A stretch of DNA of 64,000 nt, from NCBI GenBank assembly GCA_038501625.1, contig JAZAYU010000182.1, forward strand, positions 1 to 64,000, in the 5' to 3' direction. The DNA is from Corbicula japonica. Taxonomy: Eukaryota > Mollusca > Bivalvia > Venerida > Cyrenidae. Below, piece after piece: positions 58,701-62,830 of this stretch. Every line of letters starts with the position of its first letter. Position 1 is the first letter of the stretch. A model generated the notes under the pieces. That model was not told the DNA's origin, ran no database searches, and was given only the letters and a program-made list of their open reading frames with translations. The translations under genes were made by a program, and so were the position numbers.

Positions 58701-60092
58701 GTCAACTTTACTGAGCTGTATGTTATGTTAATTAATTACACCTCAATGATTACATGTTTAATGTATTAGTCACATCAAACATAAAATTTCTTTTTTACTG
58801 TTGATACCAGCTACATGTACATAATAAATATATCAGTTTGCAAGAGTTAAACTTCAATGCAAACGTAGAATTAAAAGCATGTAATAAAACGTCCACCAAA
58901 ACATTTCCAGTGACAAAAATAAATGATTAAGGTAGAATTTAATAAATACATGTCACTTCTATTAAGAAAAACTTTATTAAAGCAAACAAAGTAGGTGTAT
59001 ACTATCAGAGTTGTAGAATTCCATACGACCGCTCGCCATGGCGAGTAAATGTTCCGTTGGGTCGTGTGAAGCGGCCGAAACACTCGACCGACTGGGCGAG
59101 TGAATTTTTCAGCAATGCACATGTGTTTTCTTCCAAAAATGAAGTATTTTCACTTTGTTTACAAAATACAATTTGATTTCTGGTATTTTGGTCGATTTCC
59201 GGTGTATTCGGAACATTTCTGATTTAAAGGTAACAGCAGCGATTTATTTTTATCCTCACTGGGTTTCCCAAATCAGAACGAGGCTGCAAGTGCATGTATT
59301 TTCCTGCTATATGTCAAAATGTCGAAATAAATGACAACCTTTTTTTTTACATAAGGTAGGGGTGATGATGAAAAGCGAAAGAGCGAGCGAGACAGTAAGA
59401 AAGAGATAGAACGAATAGAAAAACGAAAATTGCAACAGAAAGAGTATTTTATTAAAAATATAAGGACGAGTGTACTTTCTGTAAGGGCAAGTGCACTAAC
59501 TCATTCACTCGACCTGCAGGGCGAGTGGGTCCAAAACAATTTCTACACCTCTGACTATAATGCCCTGTAAGGCTGGGAAAATAAGGTCAACACTTTACTC
59601 CATACGATTTGAATGTTATCTCATTGGTGGACTGTATAGATCCAGATCAGTGGATCAGTCTCTTATCTGGTCAGAATCTCCACTGATCACTTTTGAATTT
59701 ATTTATTTAGTTTAATTCTGACCAAGAAGCGACCAGTGAACATGAAGAGTAGATCCAGATCAGATGGCACAGATGTGCCAGCTGATCTGGACTGACACTG
59801 GTTGCACATGCAATAAAACCTTAATGTATGGAGTAAAGGGTTTATTGAAGAAATACTACTTATCAGGAATAAAATTCTACATCACTCTGCTTTAAGATAA
59901 ATTAAAAAGAAATATAGAAATACAGTGTATTTAACATACCCAGTTGTTTGGTCTCAGATCATTTGGGAAACTGTTGAGGCTAACATTATCGTCTTTATCT
60001 GAAGTACTTGTAGTTCTCTGCCAGCCTGATCGTTGTCGAGGCTCCGAAGATGAAGATTTTGGATTCCTCGGATTCTGTCCACCAGATGCCAT
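19020..60092 (-). CDS. PCM1: Pericentriolar material 1 (PCM1), complete, 37 coding exons
   Basis: Joined exons give 2112 residues; human PCM1 is about 2024. All 36 junctions are GT-AG with matching phases. The ATG at 60092 has an in-frame TAA two codons upstream. Identity to PCM1 rests on many recalled blocks: SSQIVGRLMQIRDYIKQASS, MDHLKEQE, ALKGRQAALLAM, MATWGGST, LNQCYQQ, IYSEVATLISQNENRPH, LIELFRELQLL, PRIDTQQLDQQIK, FFHRQLGSILQD, EVLFNELAFF. The first two-thirds are coiled coils broken by acidic and Ser-rich linkers; the conserved C-terminal PCM1 domain starts near residue 1490. PCM1 is the scaffold of centriolar satellites and recruits proteins for centrosome and cilium assembly. The C-terminal LIR-like site seems to lack its aromatic anchor. 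The end is either EPDEASG or EPGQ, depending on the donor in exon 36. Introns are rich in transposons. Confidence 0.96.
19548..19955. repeat. 29-bp minisatellite, about 14 units
   Basis: Unit ATCATTTCCAATCATTAACC plus nine more bases, near-identical copies, in the last PCM1 intron. Variants alternate ATTAACC/ATAAACC and TTTCC/TGTCC. Confidence 0.96.
20194..20435. mobile_element. TTAA palindromic MITE (well preserved)
   Basis: TTAACCCTTTCCTCC to GGAGGAAAGGGTTAA, both half-palindromes intact. It lies 51 bp beyond the exon 36 donor. Confidence 0.95.
20487..20607 (-). CDS. PCM1: PCM1 exon 36
   Basis: Residues 2068-2107 plus one base. DYQQKMMQEQQDNSG then FLKEP align with human LRKKMVEEEQKNHL and TLKEP. 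The donor GTCAGT overlaps a second donor GTAAGT four bases on; read-through gives EPGQ and stop. Confidence 0.9.
20700..21185. repeat. Three tandem modules with TGACCTTGACCTTG
   Basis: Modules about 140-165 bp long share GGGGCATAACTCCATCAAA and end with GCCAACGTTAAGTTTTC. Two of them carry the TGACCTTGACCTTG box (near 20873 and 21036). Related in style to the arrays at 32-33 kb and 61-62 kb. Confidence 0.88.
21424..21492 (-). CDS. PCM1: PCM1 exon 35 (LIR-equivalent region)
   Basis: Residues 2045-2067. IEVITMDDLPASLTVM aligns with the human FVKVEDLPLKLTIY segment that carries the GABARAP-binding LIR. The aromatic position appears to be V here. Confidence 0.92.
21916..22147. mobile_element. 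TTAA palindromic MITE, diverged
   Basis: TTAACCCTTTACTT on the left; the right end has decayed to AGGAAATGATTAG. Confidence 0.82.
22188..22467 (-). CDS. PCM1: PCM1 exon 34
   Basis: Residues 1951-2044. IGSDEDDESADDE aligns with human YGSGEDENEDEE; the rest is disordered. Donor GAT|GTAAGG. Confidence 0.93.
22505..22880. repeat. Pyrimidine-rich degenerate repeat (TGTTTGTTCCCC)
   Basis: Repeats of TTGTTCCC with CA-dinucleotide and C-run insertions. A 35-bp piece (TTCAGTTATTTTACACATCC and following) occurs twice, at about 22519 and 22668. Reading frames here are composition artefacts. Confidence 0.85.
23084..23211 (-). CDS. PCM1: PCM1 exon 33
   Basis: Residues 1909-1950 plus two bases. VQIQLAPSETKPYT aligns with human VSINLSKAETQALT. 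Donor ACGAG|GTAATT. Confidence 0.93.
23561..23719 (-). CDS. PCM1: PCM1 exon 32
   Basis: Residues 1856-1908, a strongly acidic linker (EFGDDDGNKESEDESD). Phase 0/0. Confidence 0.92.
23984..24900 (+). repeat. 165-bp tandem repeat (four units) with X-box-bearing tail
   Basis: Units start GACAAGAAGATTTTTAAAG and contain GTGACCCCTGGGGCGGGGCC. They start near 23989, 24154, 24319, 24484 and (partial) 24652. The tail at 24671-24900 carries GTTGCCATGGCAAC and ends GGTGAGCTAA. It lies in PCM1 intron 31. Confidence 0.93.
24682..24695. promoter_or_regulatory. Perfect RFX X-box palindrome in a repeat
   Basis: GTTGCCATGGCAAC equals the ideal symmetrical X-box bound by RFX factors, which control many cilium genes. 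It is inside the tail of the tandem repeat above, within PCM1. Binding is unproven. Confidence 0.5.
25832..26017. mobile_element. Inverted-repeat element with TATAAGCCGCAC ends
   Basis: Left end TACCGTCATTGTTCGAATAT, right end mirrored (ATATTCAAACAATTACGGTA), with internal ATAAGCCGCAC motifs. A short non-autonomous DNA transposon, 18 bp from the exon 31 boundary. Confidence 0.85.
26035..26182 (-). CDS. PCM1: PCM1 exon 31
   Basis: Residues 1806-1855. CGEDLLVDMSEVLFNELAFF is nearly identical to human. A transposon begins 18 bp from its donor. Confidence 0.97.
27063..27301 (-). CDS. PCM1: PCM1 exon 30
   Basis: Residues 1727-1805 plus two bases. PRIDTQQLDQQIKTIMTEVI and FARFFHRQLGSILQDTLAKY are nearly identical to human. 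Donor AGAAA|GTAAGT. Confidence 0.98.
27753..27980. mobile_element. TTAA palindromic MITE
   Basis: TTAACCCTATCC to TCAAAGGGTTAA with both halves. Confidence 0.92.
28048..28203 (-). CDS. PCM1: PCM1 exon 29
   Basis: Residues 1675-1726. A helix LEKMKEYEKKLASKREK (human ARMREYERMK) is followed by a Ser-rich linker. Confidence 0.92.
28260..28441. mobile_element. TTAA palindromic MITE, right end missing
   Basis: TTAACCCTTTACTC on the left; the right part is cut at the start of the neighbouring copy at 28437. Confidence 0.88.
28437..28703. mobile_element. TTAA palindromic MITE (well preserved)
   Basis: TTAACCCTTTCCCG to GTAAAGGGTTAA; directly abuts the truncated copy on its left. Confidence 0.94.
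29293..29517 (-). CDS. PCM1: PCM1 exon 28
   Basis: Residues 1600-1674. NPFADDSLGETVINLDK parallels human EPFATDDLGNTVIHLDQ. Two acceptors 12 bp apart (exon start 29517 or 29505) would include or drop FLLQ without changing frame. Confidence 0.93.
29560..29765. repeat. Degenerate CAACAACAGCACCA repeat
   Basis: Imprecise repeats of AGCAACAACAGCACCATATA in PCM1 intron 27. The Cys/Tyr-rich frames on the minus strand are artefacts of it. Confidence 0.85.
30122..30220 (-). CDS. PCM1: PCM1 exon 27
   Basis: Residues 1567-1599. NAELTPSESNVTTDDEEV parallels human NSELTPSESLATTDDETF. Donor AAG|GTTTGT. Confidence 0.94.
30299..30672. repeat. About 20-bp minisatellite (ATTACATCTGGTTCCCAATT)
   Basis: About 17 imperfect units in PCM1 intron 26. 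Confidence 0.93.
31055..31280 (-). CDS. PCM1: PCM1 exon 26 (start of PCM1_C)
   Basis: Residues 1491-1566. FETLRETIYSEVATLISQNE and LIELFRELQLLTTDYLRQR are nearly identical to human PCM1. This is the strongest single piece of identification. Confidence 0.98.
31303..31370. mobile_element. CCAAT foldback element, half copy
   Basis: One arm only: GGTTATAAAACTGAGAATGG through CATCTGATTGGCTGAAAT. It starts about 20 bp from PCM1 exon 26. Confidence 0.82.
31662..31903. mobile_element. TTAA palindromic MITE (well preserved)
   Basis: TTAACCCTTTCCTG to CAGGAAAGGGTTAA, orientation opposite to the 42269 copy. Confidence 0.95.
31988..34216 (+). repeat. Composite tandem repeat (145-bp x8, then about 178-bp x3)
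   Basis: Begins AACTAGAAATGTGTCCATAG and ends CATGGCGCGGGCATAAAAA after a GACGGACGGAC run. First block: eight modules, each with AGTAACAGTGACCTTGACC and GGTGAACATTTGTGCCAAG. Second block: three modules with AACTTCTGAACGGAACATGT. Fills most of PCM1 intron 25. Confidence 0.92.
34285..34465 (-). CDS. PCM1: PCM1 exon 25
   Basis: Residues 1431-1490 plus two bases. Begins PKRTIKSKSGTSGEV, which resembles the basic PKSKSKKRN stretch of human PCM1, then Ser/Ala-rich. Donor ACAG|GTAAGT. Confidence 0.92.
34551..34776. mobile_element. TTAA palindromic MITE, right end decayed
   Basis: TTAACTCTTTACTCC on the left; the right end reads GGAGTAAAGGTTTTT. Confidence 0.85.
34855..34999. mobile_element. CCAAT-bearing foldback element (best copy)
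   Basis: CCCAAGATCATAAAACTTAG at the left mirrored by TTATGATCTTGGACCC at the right; arms of about 70 bp, nearly no loop. GATTGGCTGAAATGG and its mirror at the centre. Confidence 0.92.
35447..35855. repeat. Dispersed repeat flanking PCM1 exon 24
   Basis: TTTACACTTTAACTTCATCC at 35450 and TTACACTTCAACTTCATCCT at 35786 repeat each other on either side of exon 24. Parts recur at 38343-38420 (same strand) and 38664-38745 (inverted). Boundaries are uncertain. Confidence 0.6.
35649..35707 (-). CDS. PCM1: PCM1 exon 24 (short)
   Basis: Residues 1411-1430 plus one base. EFYERNQLQDRSQKQTTDT; acceptor TGTGTTTCAG, donor ACAG|GTAAAT. Flanked on both sides by copies of the same repeat (see 35447-35855). 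Confidence 0.86.
35858..36260. mobile_element. TA-flanked inverted-repeat element with ACGATACACG interior
   Basis: Ends CAGTACTGTGAACGTTTAA and its mirror (27 of 29 matching), with TA on both sides. The interior contains about 20 variants of ACGATACACGATAGACGGAC in two blocks around a 120-bp AT-rich spacer. Confidence 0.88.
36370..36492. mobile_element. TTAA palindromic MITE, right half only
   Basis: GATCAGATGGCAATATGTGCC and the end part CATGGAGTTAGGGTTTC remain. Confidence 0.75.
36732..37335 (-). CDS. PCM1: PCM1 exon 23 (largest)
   Basis: Residues 1210-1410 plus two bases. A Gln-rich coiled coil contains LNQCYQQIAMQQMEMQNMQR (human LNQCYTQL). A disordered Ser/Pro-rich stretch follows, ending RESFEDYLARKR. 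Donor GAAG|GTAAGG. Confidence 0.94.
37409..37624. mobile_element. TTAA palindromic MITE
   Basis: TTAACCCTTTACTC to GAGTAGGGGGTAAA. Confidence 0.88.
37624..37809. mobile_element. Foldback element directly next to a TTAA MITE
   Basis: ACAGTTATTTCATATGTGAT at the left mirrored at the right end; arms of about 85 bp joined at CCTGAGGCCGTAGGCCGAGG. Unrelated in sequence to the other foldbacks here. Confidence 0.88.
38880..39045 (-). CDS. PCM1: PCM1 exon 22
   Basis: Residues 1155-1209 plus one base. ELQRKLEETAMLCQSLLGEN parallels human QLKKQLDFSVSICQTLMQDQ. Confidence 0.93.
39431..39597. mobile_element. TACAGT-ended MITE with AAGACC repeats
   Basis: Ends TACAGTAATATCCCTC and GGGTTCCACTGTA; interior repeats of ATTAAGACNACC. 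A sister copy lies at 42865-43044 and a partial one at 43210-43295. Confidence 0.82.
39648..39916 (-). CDS. PCM1: PCM1 exon 21
   Basis: Residues 1065-1154. Acidic start (VEEEEEENQSDNE), then a basic, Pro-rich part ending WSRKGRKSRQE. Donor GAG|GTAAAT. Confidence 0.92.
40244..40318. mobile_element. TTAA palindromic MITE, left part split by an insertion
   Basis: AACCCTTTAACTCC through CAGTGTAGACCTAGATCAGC. The rest continues at 41663. Confidence 0.82.
40318..40474. mobile_element. Foldback element inside the split MITE
   Basis: GAATGATTCTTATTTTGGTG mirrored at the right end; the central part has GCGCGCTAGCGC. Arms of about 75 bp. Confidence 0.88.
40478..41449. mobile_element. 972-bp TA-flanked inverted-repeat element
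   Basis: Ends CAGTAGAATCCACTTAATTG and the mirror of CAGTAGAATCCGCTTATTTG; TA on each side as for Tc1/mariner-type insertion. No transposase frame, so non-autonomous. Confidence 0.85.
41663..41814. mobile_element. TTAA palindromic MITE, right part of the split copy
   Basis: Continues the copy begun at 40244 and ends AGTTAAGGGTTAA. Confidence 0.82.
41839..41960 (-). CDS. PCM1: PCM1 exon 20
   Basis: Residues 1024-1064 plus one base. Contains QTMATWGGST, identical in its core to human KTMATWGGST, then an acidic run. The downstream side abuts a TTAA element that ends at 41814. Confidence 0.95.
42073..42142. mobile_element. 70-bp internally deleted TTAA MITE
   Basis: TTAACCCTTTACTGG to GGGTAAAGGGTTAA with only a short GGGATCTGCACTTTTCGC core between. 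Confidence 0.88.
42269..42510. mobile_element. TTAA palindromic MITE (reference-like copy)
   Basis: TTAACCCTTTCTGT to ACAGGAATGAGTTAA. Both halves are intact: GATCCAGATCAGCCGGCAC then GATCCTGATCAGACGGCAC and its mirror. Confidence 0.95.
42573..42750 (-). CDS. PCM1: PCM1 exon 19
   Basis: Residues 965-1023 plus two bases. NQRMLREELRDKKKQLESIM matches human RHEMLREELRQRRKQLEALM. Confidence 0.94.
42865..43044. mobile_element. TACAGT-ended MITE with AAGACC repeats, copy 2
   Basis: TACAGTAAAACCCCTC to CAGGTTTCACTGTA. A fragment with the same right end lies at 43210-43295. Confidence 0.85.
43110..43212. mobile_element. TTAA palindromic MITE, right half only
   Basis: Residual GCTGATCTGGATCTACATTT and its partner; ends GATGAAAAGGTTA. 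Confidence 0.72.
43312..43517. mobile_element. TTAA palindromic MITE, left terminus missing
   Basis: GTGTGACTAGTGTAGATCC to CGAAAAGGGTTAA. Confidence 0.85.
43622..43787 (-). CDS. PCM1: PCM1 exon 18 with polyglutamine
   Basis: Residues 910-964 plus one base. A run of ten glutamines coded by mixed CAG/CAA is followed by a Pro/Ser-rich linker. Donor ACAT|GTTAGT. Confidence 0.88.
44203..44326 (-). CDS. PCM1: PCM1 exon 17
   Basis: Residues 868-909, coiled coil MNELHELKNEKTRLLSIQTQ. It starts only about 50 bp from the left end of the 725-bp palindrome in the preceding intron. Confidence 0.93.
44376..45100. mobile_element. 725-bp near-perfect palindrome (330-bp arms, 65-bp loop)
   Basis: Left arm 44376-44705 and right arm 44771-45100 are inverted copies with roughly 97% identity by eye. 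Outer ends are TTAAGGTGATATCA and its mirror. Located in PCM1 intron 16. The open frame at 44549 runs through an arm and is not a gene. Probably a foldback transposon. Confidence 0.95.
45516..45716 (-). CDS. PCM1: PCM1 exon 16
   Basis: Residues 801-867 plus two bases. KLKAAKEKLKHLQNLVAIVQ matches human RLMAAKQKLRQLQDLVAMVQ. The next intron holds the 725-bp palindrome. Confidence 0.95.
46207..46220. promoter_or_regulatory. X-box-like palindrome
   Basis: GTTGCTATAGCAAC in PCM1 intron 15 keeps both RFX half-sites but differs in the centre from the ideal motif. Weak evidence by itself. Confidence 0.3.
46325..46534 (-). CDS. PCM1: PCM1 exon 15
   Basis: Residues 731-800 plus two bases. Contains a serine run followed by acidic residues (NNSSSSSSDEET) and ends WGDDPEIQEKV. 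Confidence 0.92.
47379..47540 (-). CDS. PCM1: PCM1 exon 14
   Basis: Residues 677-730 plus two bases. KLNEVKDRLSQLKSLVQMYE matches human KLNEVRKRLNELRELVHYYE. Two overlapping GT donors occur (GTGGGT, GTAGCT); the first fits phase. Confidence 0.93.
47708..47858. mobile_element. CCAAT-bearing foldback element, copy 3
   Basis: GTGCCCAAGGTTATAAAACT at the left mirrored at the right; central GATTGGCTGAAATGG and mirror. In PCM1 intron 13. Confidence 0.92.
48375..48522 (-). CDS. PCM1: PCM1 exon 13
   Basis: Residues 628-676 plus two bases. A Ser/Pro-rich linker leads into GVLEMLNARQKRE. Donor AGAGA|GTAAGC. Confidence 0.9.
48938..49169. mobile_element. TTAA palindromic MITE
   Basis: TTTTACCTTTTACTCC to AAAAAAGGGTTAA. 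Confidence 0.88.
49181..49258. mobile_element. TTAA palindromic MITE, right half only
   Basis: ATCGGCCGGCTGATCTGGAT to GGAGGAAAGGGTTAA, 12 bp from the previous copy and 38 bp from PCM1 exon 12. Confidence 0.85.
49296..49458 (-). CDS. PCM1: PCM1 exon 12
   Basis: Residues 574-627 plus one base, coiled coil ELQAKKHRMDDMLQELQSLR, which parallels human VLQEKKQKMDKLLGELHTLR. Donor AATG|GTTGGC is weak, but the phase fits exon 13. Confidence 0.88.
50055..50261. mobile_element. TTAA palindromic MITE, diverged
   Basis: TTAACCTTTTAGAGC to CATATGAGGTTAA, 45 bp from PCM1 exon 11. Confidence 0.85.
50306..50560 (-). CDS. PCM1: PCM1 exon 11
   Basis: Residues 489-573. A proline-rich stretch (PKIQPPPRPPSPK) is followed by the coiled coil LQARLQELLNKKDRLDRLIQ. 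Confidence 0.93.
50792..50973 (-). CDS. PCM1: PCM1 exon 10
   Basis: Residues 428-488. Ends in the coiled coil IRQQLQYLKNELKTQ. Acceptor TTTTTGAAG is pyrimidine-rich and phase 1, matching exon 9. Confidence 0.9.
51081..51315. mobile_element. TTAA palindromic MITE
   Basis: TTAACCTTTTACTTC to CGTAAAGGGTTAA; the GGATCTACAACTGGATCTAC part is locally duplicated. Confidence 0.88.
51694..51787 (-). CDS. PCM1: PCM1 exon 9
   Basis: Residues 397-427 plus one base. MRALKGRQAALLAMQQDAE matches human LRALQGRQAALLALQHKAE. Donor GAAG|GTAATT. Confidence 0.95.
52217..52321 (-). CDS. PCM1: PCM1 exon 8
   Basis: Residues 362-396, coiled coil ALRQQQELLQKLIEQQEQ, which parallels human LKKQHDLLKRMLQQQEQ. Confidence 0.94.
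52625..52819 (-). CDS. PCM1: PCM1 exon 7
   Basis: Residues 297-361, an acidic linker with a DNDEEEEEGEEG run. Strong acceptor (TTTGTTTGTTCAG) and donor GAG|GTATGT. Confidence 0.92.
53228..53344 (-). CDS. PCM1: PCM1 exon 6
   Basis: Residues 258-296, an acidic linker (VRDEPDVNDANREL) without clear human counterpart. Donor GGG|GTACTG is weak, but the phases fit both neighbours. Confidence 0.85.
53413..53657. mobile_element. TTAA palindromic MITE
   Basis: TTAAACCCTTTCCTCC to ATAGGATAGGGTTAA. Confidence 0.9.
53835..53915. mobile_element. CCAAT foldback element, half copy
   Basis: GGCAACTGGTTGCCATATCAGC through TTTAAGTTTTATGATCTC; the left arm is missing. It lies 22 bp from PCM1 exon 5. Confidence 0.78.
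53937..54032 (-). CDS. PCM1: PCM1 exon 5
   Basis: Residues 226-257, coiled coil, RLQKLMDHLKEQERGY matching human THLIDHLKEQEKSY. Donor CTG|GTCAGT. Confidence 0.94.
54139..54700. mobile_element. TTAA palindromic MITE interrupted by about 320 bp
   Basis: Left part 54139-54326 and right part near 54645-54700 belong to one copy. The insert begins about CACCCGTGTAGGAAATTTCG and is not recognised. Confidence 0.65.
55480..55578 (-). CDS. PCM1: PCM1 exon 4
   Basis: Residues 193-225. SSQIVGRLMQIRDYIKQASS is among the best-conserved PCM1 segments and begins the first coiled coil. Phase 0/0. Confidence 0.95.
55966..56181. mobile_element. TTAA palindromic MITE, diverged
   Basis: TTTAGTCAATGGGATATGG to GATTAAAGGGTTAA, 12 bp from PCM1 exon 3. 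Confidence 0.82.
56193..56378 (-). CDS. PCM1: PCM1 exon 3
   Basis: Residues 131-192, Asn/Arg-rich and low complexity. The acceptor TTTGAAAAG is weak; an upstream AG (CAAATAG) would bring a stop into frame. The donor is AAG|GTATGT. Confidence 0.8.
56466..56692. mobile_element. TTAA palindromic MITE
   Basis: TTAACCCTTTACTCTG to GGATTAAAGGGTAAA, with a shortened left half. Confidence 0.88.
56724..56856. mobile_element. CCAAT foldback element, copy 4 (shortened centre)
   Basis: GGGCCAAAGATCATAAAAC at the left mirrored by TTATGATCTTGGTCCC. The centre has lost part of the GCCAATCAG mirror. Confidence 0.9.
57665..57901 (-). CDS. PCM1: PCM1 exon 2
   Basis: Residues 52-130. Begins DFSDWRPLGNQDQ (human has a comparable LNNMDW motif) and ends LENLRQAMTFSDQED, which parallels the human LEKLKQRINFSDLDQ block. 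Confidence 0.94.
57968..58209. mobile_element. TTAA palindromic MITE (well preserved)
   Basis: TTAATCCTTTCCTCC to GAGGAAAGGGTTAA. In PCM1 intron 1. Confidence 0.93.
59006..59553. mobile_element. hAT-like inverted-repeat element with ACTAT flanks
   Basis: Ends CAGAGTTGTAGAATTCC and the mirror of CAGAGGTGTAGAAATTG; ACTAT occurs on both sides. Inner parts carry CTCGCCATGGCGAG and CGCCCTGCAGGTCGAG. No transposase frame. The hAT assignment rests on the CAGNG ends and is tentative. Confidence 0.7.
59590..59841. mobile_element. TTAA palindromic MITE, rightmost copy
   Basis: ACACTTTACTCCATACG to GTATGGAGTAAAGGGTTT; both halves recognisable. Confidence 0.85.
59940..60092 (-). CDS. PCM1: PCM1 exon 1 (start)
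   Basis: Residues 1-51, starting MASGGQNPRNPKSSSSEPR and ending NDLRPNNW; donor TGG|GTATGT, phase 0. An acceptor-like CCTGCAG lies just upstream of the ATG, so a 5' UTR intron is possible. Confidence 0.92.
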
Positions 60093-61000
60093 TATTTATT
60101 CTGCAGGAAATTTCACACACTGTAATCAAATGAGTTTTAATTGTAATTGGTTATATGAGGGAAGTAATGCCCATAATAAGTCACATTAAGTGCAGTGTTG
60201 CAATTTTTTTTAAAAAAGAAGCACGTTTTACCCACTGCATAGTAATGAACATAAATTATTCACGTTTGACGTTGTTACGCTTTGTGACAGTCTATATGGA
60301 GTATGTAGCCAGTCTATGTAGAATTTGCAACGTTTATGGTTTTCCCGGGTTTTTGACGTTTCGCATACATGTACAAAAGTGTTTTATATTCCGAATTTTC
60401 GTTATCTTGAATCACTCGAGACTAGAATTTGACTGGGAATACATTATGGTTGCTTCCCACCCGCCAACCCAGCTGGTTTTGTCATTGATGAATTTTGAAG
60501 TTAGTTAAATGTTATTTTCATTCGGAAGTACTGGTTTATCTATGTCTATATCATGAATTTAGAATCAATTTTGATCTTGTTCTCAATTTTACACAGTATA
60601 TTTTTGGTCTGACATATATTCACACTACAGAACTGATCTGAAACGAAGGGATATTCGTTCGGGATGCCTATTATCCTGGACTAGTTAAAGCTGCATTACT
60701 TCAATTTAACCCGCTCTTGTATAAAATATTACATGTATTTGGAACTATAGGCACAAATTTGCAGCATATTTGAGCTAATTAAATTTTAATTTACTAAAAT
60801 AAATTTGGCCCACGCAACTAAAAGCAAAAGTAGGATTTCTGAAACGTCACAGAAATCGAGATCGCTCATGAAGTGGCCTCTTCATCGGTGCTAAATATAG
60901 CTCCATTATATTTAGCTTCATAAAAGTTCGTTTATGATAATTTAACAATATCATTGAAAATCAACGCGTTCTTGGGATATGGAGCAAAAACTGATTTGAA
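60093..61000. other. Region upstream of PCM1, no gene seen
   Basis: Probably holds the PCM1 5' UTR and promoter, but I see no TATA box or convincing element. Short open frames here have no recognisable content. Confidence 0.5.
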
Positions 61001-61009
61001 TTCTACAGA

Positions 61010-62830
61010 CCCCTATGACCTTAACCTTTGACCAAGTGACCAAAAAAAAACAATAAGGATTACAGATTTTTTAGTGACACTTGACAATTTAAAGGATTGT
61101 TTATTGGATAATTGATTGTTAGTATAGGTCATTGTTCTTCAAATCTAAAGTTTACCATTTGCTTCATCTGACTACAATTAGCAAACTCGTTTAAGGCTTG
61201 AAGGTATTCTGTGATGTTTAAAAGATGGGTGTATCCAGATAATGGGACACTTTTAGATCAAAATTATTTTTCTGTTGATTAACAGTTATGTTTTCGAATA
61301 ACTTTTTTATACAACAAGAGATCAAACTAGAATTATCACTGAAAGTGATTAAATACCCCCACATGTATGCTTGATACTTGAACTGGGAATGCTTTGAATC
61401 AATGGCATAATGTGCCCCACTTTCAATCCAAAGTGTCGTCTTCACAATAGCCACATATACAGCAAGTTTCATCACAATATCTCATTCCTTCTAAATTTAT
61501 TGAGCAGAAACATTTTGAATATGTTAGAAACAGTGACCTTTACTTTACTTTTATCTAAAAACTGTGTGCCAAAAATTGTTTATATATGTGAAGCTTTTCA
61601 TGAGAAATCATCCAGAAACCATTTTTTCTATTTTTAGTAACAGTGAACATTGACCTTGACCCCATCAGGCCAAATTTCAATACCAAGTTTTGTCTTCACA
61701 GACACTACCTATATAGCCATTTTCATCACAATATCTCATTCCGAACTAAAGTTATTGAGCATGTGTAGTTTTTTCTATTTTAAGTAACTGTGACCTTGAC
61801 CCCACAGGCCTTATTTGAATTCCAAAAGTCATCTTCACAAAAACCAGCAATACACTTCTTAACTTTTATCTAACAACTGTGTGCCAACAATTGTTTATAT
61901 ATGTGAAGCTTTTCATGAGAAATCATCCAGAAACCATATTTTCTGTTTTTAGTAACAGTGAACATTGACCTTGACCCCATCAGGCCCAATTTCAATACCA
62001 AGTTTTGTCTTCACAGACACTACCTATATAGCCATTTTCATCACAATATCTCATTCTGAACTAGTTATTGAGCATATGTAGTTTTTTTTCTATTTTTAGT
62101 ATCTATGACCTTGACCCCACAGGCCTTATTTGAATCCCAAAAGTCATCTTCACAAAAACCAGCAATACACCAAATTTCATTTAAGAATCTCATTCCAAGC
62201 TATAGTTACTGAGTGGAAATAAAGTTCTGAAGTTTAAATAACAGTGACCTTGACCTTGAACCCACAGGCCCCAAAGTCAAACCTTACCTGTATCTTGTTA
62301 TGTTACATTTGTGTCCCACAAAATAATTAAATCTATGAAGTATCAGTGACCTTGACATTGACCCCACAGGCCCCAAAGTCGAACTCGACCTGTATCTTCT
62401 GATGTTACATCTATTTACCAAAAAAGGATTTAATATGTGAAGTGTTTCATGAGTTATCATCCAGAAACCATATTTCTATTTTTAGTAATACTGACCTTGA
62501 CCTTGACCCCACCAGCCCCAAACTCAAACTTGACCTGTATCTTGTGATGTTACACCTGTGTACCAAAAATTTTAAAATAGTTGCTGCCTTTCAGGAGTTA
62601 TCTTCCAGAAAGCATTTTTCTATTTTTAGTAACAGTGACCTTGACACTGACCCCACCAGCCCCAAAATCGAACTTGACCTGTATCTAATCTTATGACGAT
62701 ATACCTGTGTACCAAAAATTATTTAATTCTGTCAAGCCTTTCATGAGTTATCATCTGGAAACGAAGAATCCGACCGACAGACAAGCTCACTCCTATATAC
62801 CCCCTCAAACTTCGTTTGTGGGGTAATAAT
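61010..62830. repeat. Tandem modules with TGACCTTGACCCC
   Basis: About nine modules of 100-180 bp with AGTAACAGTGACCTTGAC, CCCCACAGGCC and CATGAGTTATCATCCAGAAA. The right end reads CCGACCGACAGACAAGC and then CAAACTTCGTTTGTGGGG. Same style as 31988-34216 but a different sequence family. Confidence 0.88.

Noticed and set aside
350..60092. A functional link among PCM1, the LRRC74-like gene and the FAS1 gene
   Set aside because: No shared promoter, overlap of coding exons or common domain supports it; adjacency alone is not evidence in an animal genome.
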